This document shows positions 14,101-27,200 of a stretch of 64,000 nucleotides of DNA, one piece after another. Both the position numbers and the translations under genes were made by a program. This stretch comes from Macropodus opercularis (lineage: Eukaryota > Chordata > Actinopteri > Anabantiformes > Osphronemidae). The notes beneath the pieces are model-generated. The model saw nothing but the letters and a program-made list of their open reading frames with translations, was not told the origin of the DNA and made no database searches. Numbering within the stretch: the stretch's first letter is position 1; each line of letters begins with the position of its first letter. The stretch lies in contig CM061100.1 of assembly GCA_030770545.1 (NCBI GenBank), positions 9,018,501 through 9,082,500 of the forward strand, in the 5' to 3' direction.

Positions 14101-17100
14101 CAGTGCTGAAAGCATTACGACAGTGCTGGTGTGGGGCAGCCACGCAGACGAGCGCTTGGTTCTTATTCGCGTACGTTTTGTTCTGTGAACACATGCTGAC
14201 GTGTATGAATAGACCAGTGATCAGTTCAACGGGCCAAAGTGCCTTGATTTTCCACAGCCAGTAAAGTCAGTTTACCGTCAGTAAACACAGATGTAGTACG
14301 CAGAAGAAATGTTTTGGATACATTTTTGCAGATGCTGAAATCTAGGTATGACCGATTGTGGTCATTGTGTGTCCTTCCTGTCGTCCACCTTTTTCCCCAT
14401 CGATCAGCTGCGCTCCGCCCTATGCTGACGCCTTCCTTCTGTCACATTGATTGTATATGGGCCTTATGGGAGGCAGCGCAGTCACTGTGAGTGCTGCACA
14501 TTAGTTATGCACATATGACTCTCAGCGTCTGTGTGTTTCTTATCTGCTTCAAGGAGACGTTTGAGTTTGAGTTTGTGTGTCTTAATGCACAATTGATGAG
14601 TTTGCGGGTTCTTCTCTACTTATGAAGGGCTTTAATCCGTTTTGGGGCTTTATTCACGTTTCACTGAACAGTATCATGAGCACTTTTCTCACAATTCAAT
14701 GCCTTATAGTGTGGGACCACAGTTCACAGCCTGTAATATTTCAGCTTAGTCATATCAAATCTGGAAAAAGAAGATACAGCTTGAATCAGCTTCCAGATCG
14801 CGTAGCATCTCTTGAAAAAATTGATAGGGTCGTAGACAACTTAGCCCAAAGCAGGTTTAATCTTTTGTGCTTCAAGTTCTTAACAATACATATTAAAAAT
14901 GTTTTTTTGTGGGCGTTTTTTTTGGTTAAAACTCAGTGTGCAGTTCTATTTCTAGTGCCATTAATGACTAAATTCCCAGATGATGCACGAGTTCCTGCAC
15001 GTTATTAAAATGCATTTTTAGATATCAGTTTTGCTGGCGGGGAACTTGACTTTTGTTCGCTTTCTGAGATGGGGCACAGAGCCCAGAATGTCAGCACAGA
15101 GTGATGACGTCAGCAGCACACTCTAAGGAACAGCTCTACCCAGAATGCTTTGCTAGTAGCAATTCAGCTGCGCTCATAAATATTGAAAGGTTATGAAATG
15201 GGAGAGAGTGAGATTGGAGGCAAAGTGAGGGTGAAAGAGAAAGGTTGGGGAAAGAAAAAACTGCAAGAGACACAAGTGTAGTAGTGACAGAGAGGTTCTA
15301 AGAAGTAATGATCAAAAAGAGACGCAGAACCATATCAGTATGTGTGTACTGCAGGAGATGTGCCTTCAGTTAGATTCTGAAATATATATTAAGAATAAAG
15401 TAGAGTTTTAGTGTAGTGTTTTACCGAAGCTGTGCCCTGACAGAGGCTATAAATATTTCAGATGCTCTCTTTTAGCCAACAGACAGTGAAGACAACAGGA
15501 AGTTCCTCATTTTGATGTCTCATCATTTCTTGCCACAGAAAGAGCAACTCTTTTTATGTCAATCAATATATATTTTTTTAAGCTAAAGAGAGGTTATTCC
15601 TTTGGTATCATGTCATTGCGGTAATATGAGTACATCCACCCATCTGTTATACTAACTGCCGTTCCTAAGGATTGTGGGCGTTCCGGGAGGGTACGTCCTG
15701 GACAGGTCGCCAGTCCATCACAGGGTCAATACATACAGGCAGACAACCATTCAACCCTATGGGCCATTTAGAGTCAGCAATTAACCCAACATCAAGTCAC
15801 TGGAAGGACGTCACGGAGCGCAGACACGAGCAGAACACGCAAACTACTGCACGCCCCCCCAAAAAAACACCTGCAAGAAACAACATCACACTCATTTTAC
15901 CAAACATTTGTGTTAGATCATGACACTGAAATGAAATGGTTTTGTATATAATATTTGGATGTAGACGACGTGGGATGAAGCGCTGGAATTTGCGAGAGCA
16001 CTGTCTCACTCTTGCAGAGTCGTGGCATCCATCCATCGATATCAAATCAACTCCCACTCGGTCCAGCCTGCTGGAATGTATTGATTTTTCATTCTCAGGG
16101 CTATGACTTCATCTTGCCTGGCACAGACATGCTCTTGAATTGATCTCCGCTTTTCTGGGAGGAAATGTAAAATGATGACTCCTGCTTTATTAATTGAGGC
16201 GTTTTGAACTTTATTTAGTAAATCTATTTCTGATACTTGTAAGAAAACCTAAGAAAATTCAGATTTGTTCCAGAATTCAATAATTGACCAGCAGCTGCTA
16301 ATCACTGACTCCAACAGCTGTAGGTGTGAATGTACTACCTGCTGTGTTATAGCTTGTGCTTTCCCCTTTTCTTCATGTTTGCTGGGGACACTTCCTTTTG
16401 TGGTACAAGCGAGTCTTTGTTTAAACCCACGAGGGTTCATTATTGTGATGCAGCTCTCTCCCCGTTGATGCCAACACTAACATACTGTGGCATATAAAGG
16501 GATATTTTTAGATTAACTAACGTAGCTTGTTTGTGGGTGTGGGTGTGCAGTTTTTTTGCGTTATGTGAATGAGTTTATTGTTCATGCCCAGTGACCAATA
16601 GCCTCTATTTTTCTATCCATATTTGTGATCTGACACTTTATTCGTCGTAACACACCCAGAACTGACACTTAAGCGCACACTCTAGGCTTTAACTATTTTA
16701 TGCTTGCTCCATTAGCTAGACCTCTAGAGATAGACCATGTCAAATAACATGTTACGTTTTCTTAACATGCTTCTATTTATGTCTTTATGTAGTCAGTGGT
16801 GCAAGACAGTGAAAAGTCTCAGCTATTTTGGTTCCTAGTTTTACTCCCTTCCTCCCACCTGCTGTATAATTATCTCTGGTGTTTTGGGTTTACTGCAGAA
16901 ACTGTTACTGATACTTGTAAACAACAAGGCACCAAAATAGTTTTTGCTGTTAAAGGATGAATGTCTTGAGATACTGTAGTGTAGCCCTGTTATTAAGTAG
17001 ATATTTGTTGTTTAGGACTTAAAATTACTTATTTATTTTATTAATATATAAACATGTATGTAATTATGGCCTATGTTTGTGCCAGCTGTACAGCATTGTT

Positions 17101-20100
17101 TCTACAAGCCCTTACCAGGCAGTGCAAATACATTTACGTCAACTGTGGAAGTCTCAACTTGAATTGACGCGAGGACTCGTTTCAGTATCAGAGGTGACAG
17201 GCATTGTCACTACGATAAGTCCATAGCCAACATTCCCGCCAATGACTTCTGTCAGAGAAGAGAACACGGCTTAGAAAAACGAGGCCGAGAATCTGTGCTC
17301 AGAGGTCAGACGTCTGCATTTGCCCTTCCCACAAATGATGTACACAGCTTTCTGTAGCTTATTGTCGCAACGTGTGTGGAATCTTTGCTTTTCTTCTGAA
17401 ATTTTAACTACGATTTACTTTTAATTAAGTCGTGAATGCAACTATGTCAGCTTTGATTCACTATTCTCTGTCTCAAGTCTCTGCTTCTTCTGGCTTTGTT
17501 GCGTCCTCGTGTTTGAGGAGCATATATTTTTGGAACAATGTTCAGTCTACGAATCAGTCTGTATTTTACTGTGAAAATATTATAATATATTTCAGTTTGT
17601 ACTGGTTAGACACACTAACACACAGCAATGAAATGCAATGTGCAGCACAGGATGTTTAGTTTAGTTTAGTTTAGTTTAGTTTAGTTTAGTTTAGTTTAGT
17701 TTAGTTTAGTTTAGTTTAGTTTAGTTTAGTTTAGTTTAGTTTAGTTTAGTTTAGCTGGAAGTAGTAACTACATATACTGTGTGTATGCATCCTTGTGTCC
17801 ACTTTTTCTTCTTTTCTTTGTTGTTTCTTTGTTTGTTTCTCTGGTTTCACTGTTGTTTCTTCTTCTCATGTCTTGGTTGCATTACACAATATGACCTTCA
17901 TGCCATAAAGTGAAAAGGTAAACGTGTGACTTTACTAACCACTGCAGGTAAATGTCAGGAATGGGAGAGGCAACAGGACAAGGAAAATCTGATTTAGGTT
18001 ACAGGCAGCACTGACTGATGGATAGTGAGTGGTTTCAATAATTAGATTATTCACTGTAAATGACCCAATAATTACAAATTTAGTAGAATTGAAATCTAAA
18101 GGGTGTAATGTACAGCTCTAATCTGTGTAATAGCGGGAATACTGGACTGAGGGATGGAGGGTGTGGTAGTGATGGAAGTGGAGCGAGAAGAGAAATGGAT
18201 TTCAATCTGGAAGCAACATGAGCACAAGCTGATGTAAAATAAGATTCTAGAAGGTGGAAGATTTTTCATTTTCTGGTAAATGTGTTCAGCTCATGGCTCC
18301 GCTTGGTGTGAGTGCAGATGCACGCATACACGCACACAGACGCACAAAACACATCCCGCACTCATTGGCAAACACAAATAGCTATTGATAAATGTTCATA
18401 GAAAACTGGTTCATGAAGCAGAAGCGGTGAAGTCATGGGGGAGGAGGGACGCAGGTGGGAACTGTAATAAATTACATATTATTCCAGAAGAAAACTGAAA
18501 ATATATATAGTTACAGTAGGTGTTTGTGCATAGTAGCTTTGAACTCCAATAGCATTTGTTTCCTGAATATTTACTGCAATTCAGTAACAATCTTAATCTG
18601 TAATTTGTGAATTAGCTTGAAGAAGTTGGTAATAGAAGAAGAACAATGTAAGAGGAGTTGAAATACAGGAAGCAAGTAAGCAAGAGCGACAGAATTGGGT
18701 TTCATCATCTGTGGTTCAGCGTACTAGGAAAGGTTTTAAGAAGTAAGTGTGTAAAGGCCACGGCCAGAAAGTACTGTTGACTGCTCGTGGCCTTTCAGCC
18801 GTCGGGTGGCATTGCATGAGAACCAACTTCTCTTGAAGTTGGGTTTGTTTTCTTGCATGCACTAAACCCTCGCCGATGATCACACTGGTTCCAAATGCTG
18901 TAAAACAAGAGGGTGTTGAGAATTACTTGTATGGATTATTAGAAAACGATGGCACCGTGTGAAACAATCAGTCCTAAAATTTATTTTCATATGCCACTTA
19001 TAGAATATTCATCGGCGCACACATACGACACGTTGGCTGATGGAAGCGTGGAGGCAGCCCTCAGCAACAGGGGCAGCAGTGGCAGCGTGTAGCTCTTACT
19101 GCACCGTTCAGAGCAGGGAGAGAAAGGAGATGGACAGAATGTGATGGGAATGTTTGTGCTTGGTTGAACCTATTGGAGGTCATAGTTCACATTAACGAAG
19201 AACACTGGCGCTGAGAAGAAATTCAACCGCTTCAGAACAGCTCTTGCAGGTCGGTTGTGTTACACCGTTGTGGTGAGGTGGGCGTGCGAACACCGACACG
19301 CAGACACAAACCAGAGGAGCTTTCCCGTGAGATCAGACAGGCAGACAGAGGAGCTCGTGGCTCAGTGTGCTCGGCTATGAATTCCTGCCAAAATCACAGT
19401 GTGAGTGAAGCCCTATTGTAAAGTGCTTGGCACCTTTAGCCTCTTGAAAATAGCAGGAATGCACATTGTGTCGTAGTTCATGGCATCGTGTTTAGATTCA
19501 CACCTGACTGGAGCTTTTGAATGCAGCCACTGTATGTTTTGACATCAAGAACGTGCTGGGGGAGCAGGTAATTGTGTTTTTTGTAATATTTTTGGAGTCT
19601 GTGCCTTCCTCATTGTTAAAACTCTTCCTCCATTAAGTCTCATCTTGTCTCATTTGCAGGCTGACACAGCCACCAGCTTTCTACGTGCAGCTCGTTCTGG
19701 GAACTTGGACAAGGCCCTCGATCACATCAAGAACGGTATCGACATCAACATAGCTAATCAGGTAAGATTAAAACACGTAAGCAGTATTAACGAGGCTTTA
19801 CAGAAACTTAGCAGCCTACTCAGTAGACTGAATATAATGTTAAAGCTGTCTGTCTTTCTTGGTTTTATTATTTGGCTGCACCACGTACAGTGATGCCACA
19901 GTGTTCTCAGTAGAAGGTCATGCAGACTGTAGCTGTACATGCAAAGGAAAAGCGTAAAAGAATATTAAAAATGCACGACTCCTAGACTTCCTGATTCTCT
20001 ATCTTTGTGTAAAGTGGTGTACATCAATAATTGAGGACCTTAGATTATAGTTCGCTCAATCTTCCGTCCCACCGTCTGCTGTCTTACGCCCTGTTGCATC

Positions 20101-21398
20101 ACCATATTAAATATGGGGCGTGCGGTTTGAGTGGAATTATCTGTAAATACAATAAGATGCTGTGCTGAGGATGGATGTCAACACTGTTAATAGATGCTAG
20201 TAAACACAGATCTGACAGGTGATAAGTGAAATGCAGATATTGCACATTTTATGGACTTTACCCTCAGAAATGTTGATTTTCATGCAGTGCTGAGGAGATT
20301 TGATCAGTTGTGCTTCTAGAGGCCATTAAGGATCTTTTGTATTATGATACCCTCCAGTTATTTCATTGCTGTTTTTCCTTCTTTTCGTTTACTAGTATAT
20401 TGATGGCTTTTAACTAAGGACTGAGGCAAGAGCAGAGATGGTATTTTTATATGCGATTCATGGGAATCTGCTGCAATAACCCGTCCTTGCTATAGCAAAT
20501 ACCCTACAGGCTCCCATTAGTGCTAGCTCTTACCTTCTCCTCTCTCTCTGTGTTTATTGAGGACATGACTACAGTATCTACGGTTGTTGTCTGTGTCAGC
20601 GTGTGTGCAGTGGAAGCACATGATCCCCCGAACGAGCCGCCGCTAACGCACAGAGCATTTCCCATTACCCTTGCGCATGCTCGCAGTCGGCTGTCTGAGC
20701 TGAACTGAGTGACACTGCAGCATGAGACGCAAAAGAAGCCTGAGACCAGTGTGGATTAGTGAGACTCCTGGTGGCCGCGTTGTTTACAGCAGACGAGCAG
20801 CAGCTCAGACGTCACTATTAAAACGCGTAATGAGCCAAAGACTCACAGTCAGACATCATGTGCAAACTCTACGGAGCTCAAATTAAGTCATTAAAGCGCC
20901 CTGAGAGATGCGGTGTCACTTTACAGTTAATGTGGATCATTCTTGCAGTAATTCCAATTATTAACAGGATTATTATACTAAAACTTGAGCTTTAAAAGAG
21001 CCACTTCTGTTTTTAATAATTGTAGATAATCCCATGTTAAAGAAATAAAAAATAACTAATATTTAATACCAGTTTTCTCTATATTTCTTTATCAGAATGG
21101 TCTCAACGGGTTACACCTGGCCTCTAAAGAAGGTCACGTCAAAATGGTCCTTGAGCTGCTACACTCTGGCATTGAACTGGAAGCCACCACCAAGGTATGT
21201 TGTCCGCCCCGTGTGCTCAACATGGCTGCATTATTGTTTGTGTTTATCTTCTCTAAACTGTGACATGTAATCGTCGTATTCACCGTCTTTTCATGTCTCT
21301 ACTATCAGACATGTGTTGTTGGTATTTTCAGGGTTTCTATAATGTGTAATGTGGACAAAATGTGTTTTGCCTGCGCTCTCTCATCTTCTGTGTTGATT

Positions 21399-21430
<32 letters not shown>

Positions 21431-24145
21431 TGTGTGTGTTGAATGGTGCGACCTCCAGAAAGGAAACACTGCCCTCCACATCGCAGCGCTGGCGGGGCAG
21501 GAGAAAGTGGTGGCCGAGCTCGTCCACTACGGCGCCAACATTAATGCCCAGTCACATGTGAGTCGCTGAGAGAGCGCCGCACAAACAAGCCTAGCGTGTA
21601 CAGCATGTTACTGTAATCTGACGTTTTTTGGGTTTTTTTACATCTATTTTGTATTTGTGCCCTCACAGAAAGGCTTTAGTCCCCTCTACATGGCAGCACA
21701 GGAGAATCACCTAGAGGTAGTGAAGTTCCTGCTGGAGAACGGTGCCAATCAGAGTCTCCCAACTGAGGTAGGTTAGTCTGTGAGCTATGTGATATCTGTG
21801 AGTATGGATAGTTACAATGTACACTATGTATTGTTTAATTCCTGAGGGCCATTGTTTGTGTGTGTGTGTGGGATTTTTTTGATGCCTTGGGAGATTTTGT
21901 GTGTATCATCTCAAAGAATATTGTTTTGCATGGTCCCAAATCCACTTCCCTCTTGCTCTATCCCTTTTCTTGATGTCTCTGCTTCTTCTCTCATATTCTG
22001 TCCTCTCTTATGTCAGGATGGCTTCACTCCCCTGGCAGTGGCCCTCCAGCAGGGTCACGAAAACGTTGTGGCGCTGCTCATCAACTACGGCACCAAGGGC
22101 AAGGTCCGACTGCCCGCGCTGCACATCGCCGCACGGAACGACGACACGCGCACCGCCGCGGTACTGCTCCAGAACGACCCCAACCCTGACGTACTCAGCA
22201 AGGTACACGCTCAGTCAGAAAGAAGGGAAATAGACGTTTGCTGCATGAGCAGAAAGAAAATGGACTGAAAGGGTCTTGTCTCTGTGAATGAAAAGAAAAT
22301 CTTAGTAGTGATGTAATTCACTTGATTGATTGATTGTCTGTACCTTGTATTTCTTTCTCTGTAGACTGGTTTCACACCTCTACATATCGCAGCCCACTAT
22401 GAAAATATGAGTGTAGCCCAGCTGCTGTTGAATAGAGGAGCCAATGTAAACTTCACACCTAAGGTCAGTTTATCGCACGTTACTGGAAAAAAAAAGAAGA
22501 AGAATGTTTAACCATCTTATCTGGACAGAAGGAGAAGATGAAATAGAACATGAGTATGTTTTTAACAGAACAGCTTCTGTTAATACTCCACTGAATATGT
22601 GCCGTGTAACAGATTTGTTTCCTGTGCCTGCTTCTCTAGAATGGCATCACCCCCCTTCATATAGCCTCCAGGAGAGGCAATGTGATGATGGTCAGACTAC
22701 TGCTGGACAGAGGGGCACAGATCGATGCCAAGACTAAGGTAGTGTACAGCGGTTTTCCACATGACACCTTCCCAGAATCCATTGTTTCCTGATTGCTGTC
22801 TCCTTACTTATTCTACCTGGTTCTCTCTGTTTCTCCAATAATCCCTTGGCAGGATGAGCTGACTCCTCTCCACTGTGCCGCCAGGAACGGTCATGTTCGA
22901 ATCATTGAGATCCTGCTGGAACACGGTGCTCCCATCCAGGCGAAAACCAAGGTAGACAAATTCAGCACAATACTGAAATCACTGTGGTTGTCATAAGCGG
23001 AGTTGTTGTGCAATCAGCCTTGATCATCAGAGTTTCAAGAGGGTTTGAGTTGATTTATTTATCATTTATATATTATTCAGAATGTGTGCATGCTGTGGAA
23101 ACCACCAGAGCCGTGTATCACGGTTTGCATACCTAGCAGACATCATTGTCACAAACACCCTGACCATTGCTTCATCTGCAAGTAATTCTAGCACAATGTG
23201 ATGAATCCATCACCTCTGACTAATGTTTTAGCTTTCCTGAACATCAGAAACTGAAATAAATGACTTTGTGGTGCAGTGCAGTACATTTTGTACAGCGTGT
23301 CACATCACAGAACTACCCTTCCTCTACGTGAGTCCTGTTCTTTATCGCCTACAGAACGGTCTGTCCCCCATCCACATGGCAGCTCAGGGGGATCACATGG
23401 ACTGTGTCAGGCAGCTTCTCCAATACAACGCTGAGATCGATGACATTACGCTGGATCATTTAACGCCTCTTCATGTAGCAGCCCACTGCGGTCACCATCG
23501 CATGGCCAAAGTCCTACTGGACAAAGGGGCCAAGGCCAATGCACGTGCTCTAGTGAGTAACTGATTACTGTGATCCTGTCTTCGAAAGGAGTTTATGTGT
23601 CACAAATCACAAATACACAATAATATTTGACATTTAACACGAGCCCGGGCTTCTTATTTGTATGCATGTATATGATCTGTGAACTGTTTTTCTTTTCTGT
23701 ATTGCCAGAACGGCTTCACACCTCTCCACATCGCCTGCAAGAAGAACCACATGCGGTCCATGGATCTGCTGCTTAAGCACTCTGCCTCATTAGAAGCTGT
23801 CACAGAGGTGAGATGACGTGACCACGAGGGACAGAGACTGAAATGAGCAAGAGATCCCCACTACTGGAAGCTTTTGACACAAGAGTCTGGGCTTTGTAAC
23901 AAATGTTTTGTGTGTTTATTCTCTGCCTTTAGGTCAAATATTAATAGGACACAATAATTGTACTTTTTAAATGATATTTTTCATTTTTCCCCTGTCAGAA
24001 GATTTTATTTGTAGCGGTCTGACGGGGGAATGTCTGCTGCTCAGACGCTGACATCAGTCTTGTTATGTTAGTCAGATTTGTCAGCTGAACTAAAGGGTCA
24101 CTTTACACGAGCTGATGCTGTGCCCTGAAGATCCTTCCTGTCTGT

Positions 24146-24212
<67 letters not shown>

Positions 24213-27200
24213 GTCTGGTCTCACTCCTCTTCATGTAGCAGCTTTCATGGGCCATCTCAACATAGTAAAGAACCTGCTCCAAAGAGGAGCTTCACCCAAT
24301 GCTTCCAATGTGGTGAGGAGAGCTTTTATTCCTTCAGTTCCTTAAGAATAAATTCAACCTTGTGCCGAGAAAATCTGTATTTTGACCTGTAATCGGAGAA
24401 TAACAAGGCAAAGTGAAAGTTCTGACTGAATTCATGTTCCTTAAAATGTGAATTCATGCTTTATTTCAAGTTATTGCACAGAAAGATTAATTTTACAGGT
24501 CATAAATTCATAATTTAATTGTAGATAATCCTAAATGAGCATTAATTATTTCCGGGTTACAAAATTAAAATGATATGAACTGCAGGCCTTGATGTGAATA
24601 AGGTGGATTTTTATACGATTTAATGAAAATAATTATAATAACACAAAACATATCTAAGAATGTAATGTACCTCACAGCTCTCTGTTCAGTATACCACATA
24701 GTCACACACTGTGCTGTATAAATGTACAGTGGCATACCTGTAAAACTGTGTGTGTGTGTGTGTGTATTTACCAGAAAGTGGAGACTCCCCTTCACATGGC
24801 TTCCAGAGCTGGACACTGTGAAGTTGCTCAATTTCTGCTACAGAACACAGCACAAGTGGACGCCAAGGCTAAAGTATGATCCATGACACCTTCCTACCAG
24901 CGTCATATCTCTGAACAAGCTTTGCTTTTGTTTGTTTGTTTGTTTGTTTTTTGTGTGTGGCTGACTAGTAGAGGGATTTTACTACCGCACATTTCTCCTT
25001 GTGTGCAGGATGACCAGACACCCCTACACTGTGCAGCCCGAATGGGCCACAAGGAGCTTGTTAAGCTGCTCCTAGAGCACAAGGCCAACCCAGACTCAGC
25101 TACAACTGCAGGCCACACGCCCTTACACATCGCTGCACGAGAAGGACACGCGCAAACCATCCGAATCTTACTGGATGCTGGAGCCCAGCAAATCAAGATG
25201 ACAAAGGTACTTTTTTTTTTTGTGGAAACCACCCAATAATAAAATAGTCCAATTGCATGTGGACAGTGTTTCAGCTTTAACTGATCTACATCTGACAAAA
25301 CACCAGCTGATTGTGGTTTTTTGTTGAATAAATAACAAAACCTACAGTTTATATCTCTATATGGATTTTCTTTCTTCTGAGCAGAAAGGCTTTACTCCCC
25401 TTCACGTGGCCTCCAAATATGGAAAGGTGGACGTGGCAGAACTCCTTCTGGAGAGAGGAGCCAATCCTAACGCAGCTGGGAAGGTGAGACAATCTGTGCT
25501 GCCTGTGATTCAGGTCCCTGAAGGACAGTCAACCAAAAAAGCACTCTTTAAATGGTTCAAAATAGCAAAGGGGGGGGGGGGGTATCAGCTGATCGATAGA
25601 ATATCATGGTTTGTGTTTCATATATACATGTTCTGTGTTTGTGGGTGGATATATGTGTACACGTGTATGTGCTGTGTGCTTAACAGAACGGTCTGACACC
25701 CCTTCATGTGGCCGTCCATCACAACAACCTGGATGTTGTTAAACTCCTGGTCAGCAAGGGAGGATCTGCACACAGCACTGCCCGAGTAAGATGCTCACAC
25801 ACACAGATGTGTGTGCACAGACTCACACAGGCAGGCCAACACAGCATGGCAACCCATGGCTGACACACAAACCAGAGCAGGTCGTACTGTATAAGCGTGT
25901 GATAAGAACTGGGTTTTTTTCTGCTCATCTTTGTGTTTTTATTCTAAAATTCAATTTAGACTGTGGTGACCAAAGCAGTGCAAAATATTGTCCGTCTGTT
26001 TGGCCTTGGGGTTCTCTACAGAATGGCTACACTCCTCTGCACATAGCAGCCAAACAGAACCAGATGGAGGTGGCTAGCTGTCTGCTGCAGAACGGGGCAT
26101 CGCCCAATGCAGAGTCGCTTCAGGGCATCACGCCCCTACACCTGGCTTCACAGGAGGGTCGGCCCGACATGGTGGCTCTGCTCATCTCCAAGCAGGCCAA
26201 CGTCAACCTAGGAAACAAGGTACTGGAGAGCATTAGAATCAATAGAAATCATCCTAGAGGGAGATTCATAGCATTCACATAAATCATTTATGCGGCTATG
26301 TTTAGTCATATAGTTCATCTTTGACTGTGGGTCTATATATATATATTATTCTCACAGTTCTTTTTCATTATCTTCTGTCTTCTAGAATGGACTGACGCCT
26401 CTGCACCTTGTAGCTCAGGAGGGACACGTGGGCATCGCTGACACGTTGGTCAAACAGGGAGCTTCTGTTTATGCTGCTTCACGAGTAAGAAAAGTTCATT
26501 CTTAATTATCTTATTCCACTTTACTGAGAGGAGCAGCGTCATAATCTTTAATCCTGAACTTAAACGTGCAAGTAAGTTTGGCGGTAAACAGTCACTAAGC
26601 AGCAGTCTCTGTCCTTTTCATCTCAGACGGGCTACACACCGCTTCATGTGGCCTGTCACTATGGCAACATTAAGATGGTGAAGTTCTTGCTCCAGCAGCA
26701 GGCACACGTGAACAGCAAGACTAGGGTAACTAATCTGTCTCACCTAAAACGGGAACATGCTGCATATCTAAATCTACTGCACCTTCTGCTTTGCATATGG
26801 ACCAAATGACATCCTCTGACCCTGCCTCTTTTTTTTTTTATAGATGGGCTACACCCCTCTGCACCAGGCAGCTCAGCAAGGCCATACTGACATTGTCACC
26901 CTGCTGTTAAAACACGGAGCCCTGCCCAACGAGATTACTTCAGTGAGTCGCTTTTAAGAATATCTTTCTTTGGTTATTATATAGATAATTAGCTTCATAT
27001 GACATTTTTAAGAATTTAATTAACTTTTCTTATAGCATATGGCAAAAACCAAGTTAGAATATCAATCGTGTGTGTTTAGTTTTACTGCCAAAAGCACCTG
27101 TGCAAATGTTTATTTTATTATTATTGCGTCTTAATTATACTTGTACAGGTGTATTTAGTAATTGCAGCGCGGCTTGTGCAGTGATTGTTATCGTTTTTTG

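Larger units (their letters stand above)
5434..19659 (+). other. ank1: ank1 intron 1 (about 14.2 kb)
   Basis: This is a long first intron without a convincing internal gene. It holds several CA/TG microsatellites, a GTTTA pentanucleotide array, one degraded dispersed repeat, a GATA/YY1 motif cluster at 8928-8968, and a candidate alternative first exon at 19377-19400 (all listed separately). In mammals ANK1 has several tissue-specific first exons spread over a long 5' region, so promoters inside this intron are expected. The remaining sequence shows nothing I can name. Confidence 0.7.

Noticed and set aside
17654..17754. Interstitial telomere-like repeat
   Set aside because: The unit is GTTTA, not TTAGGG.
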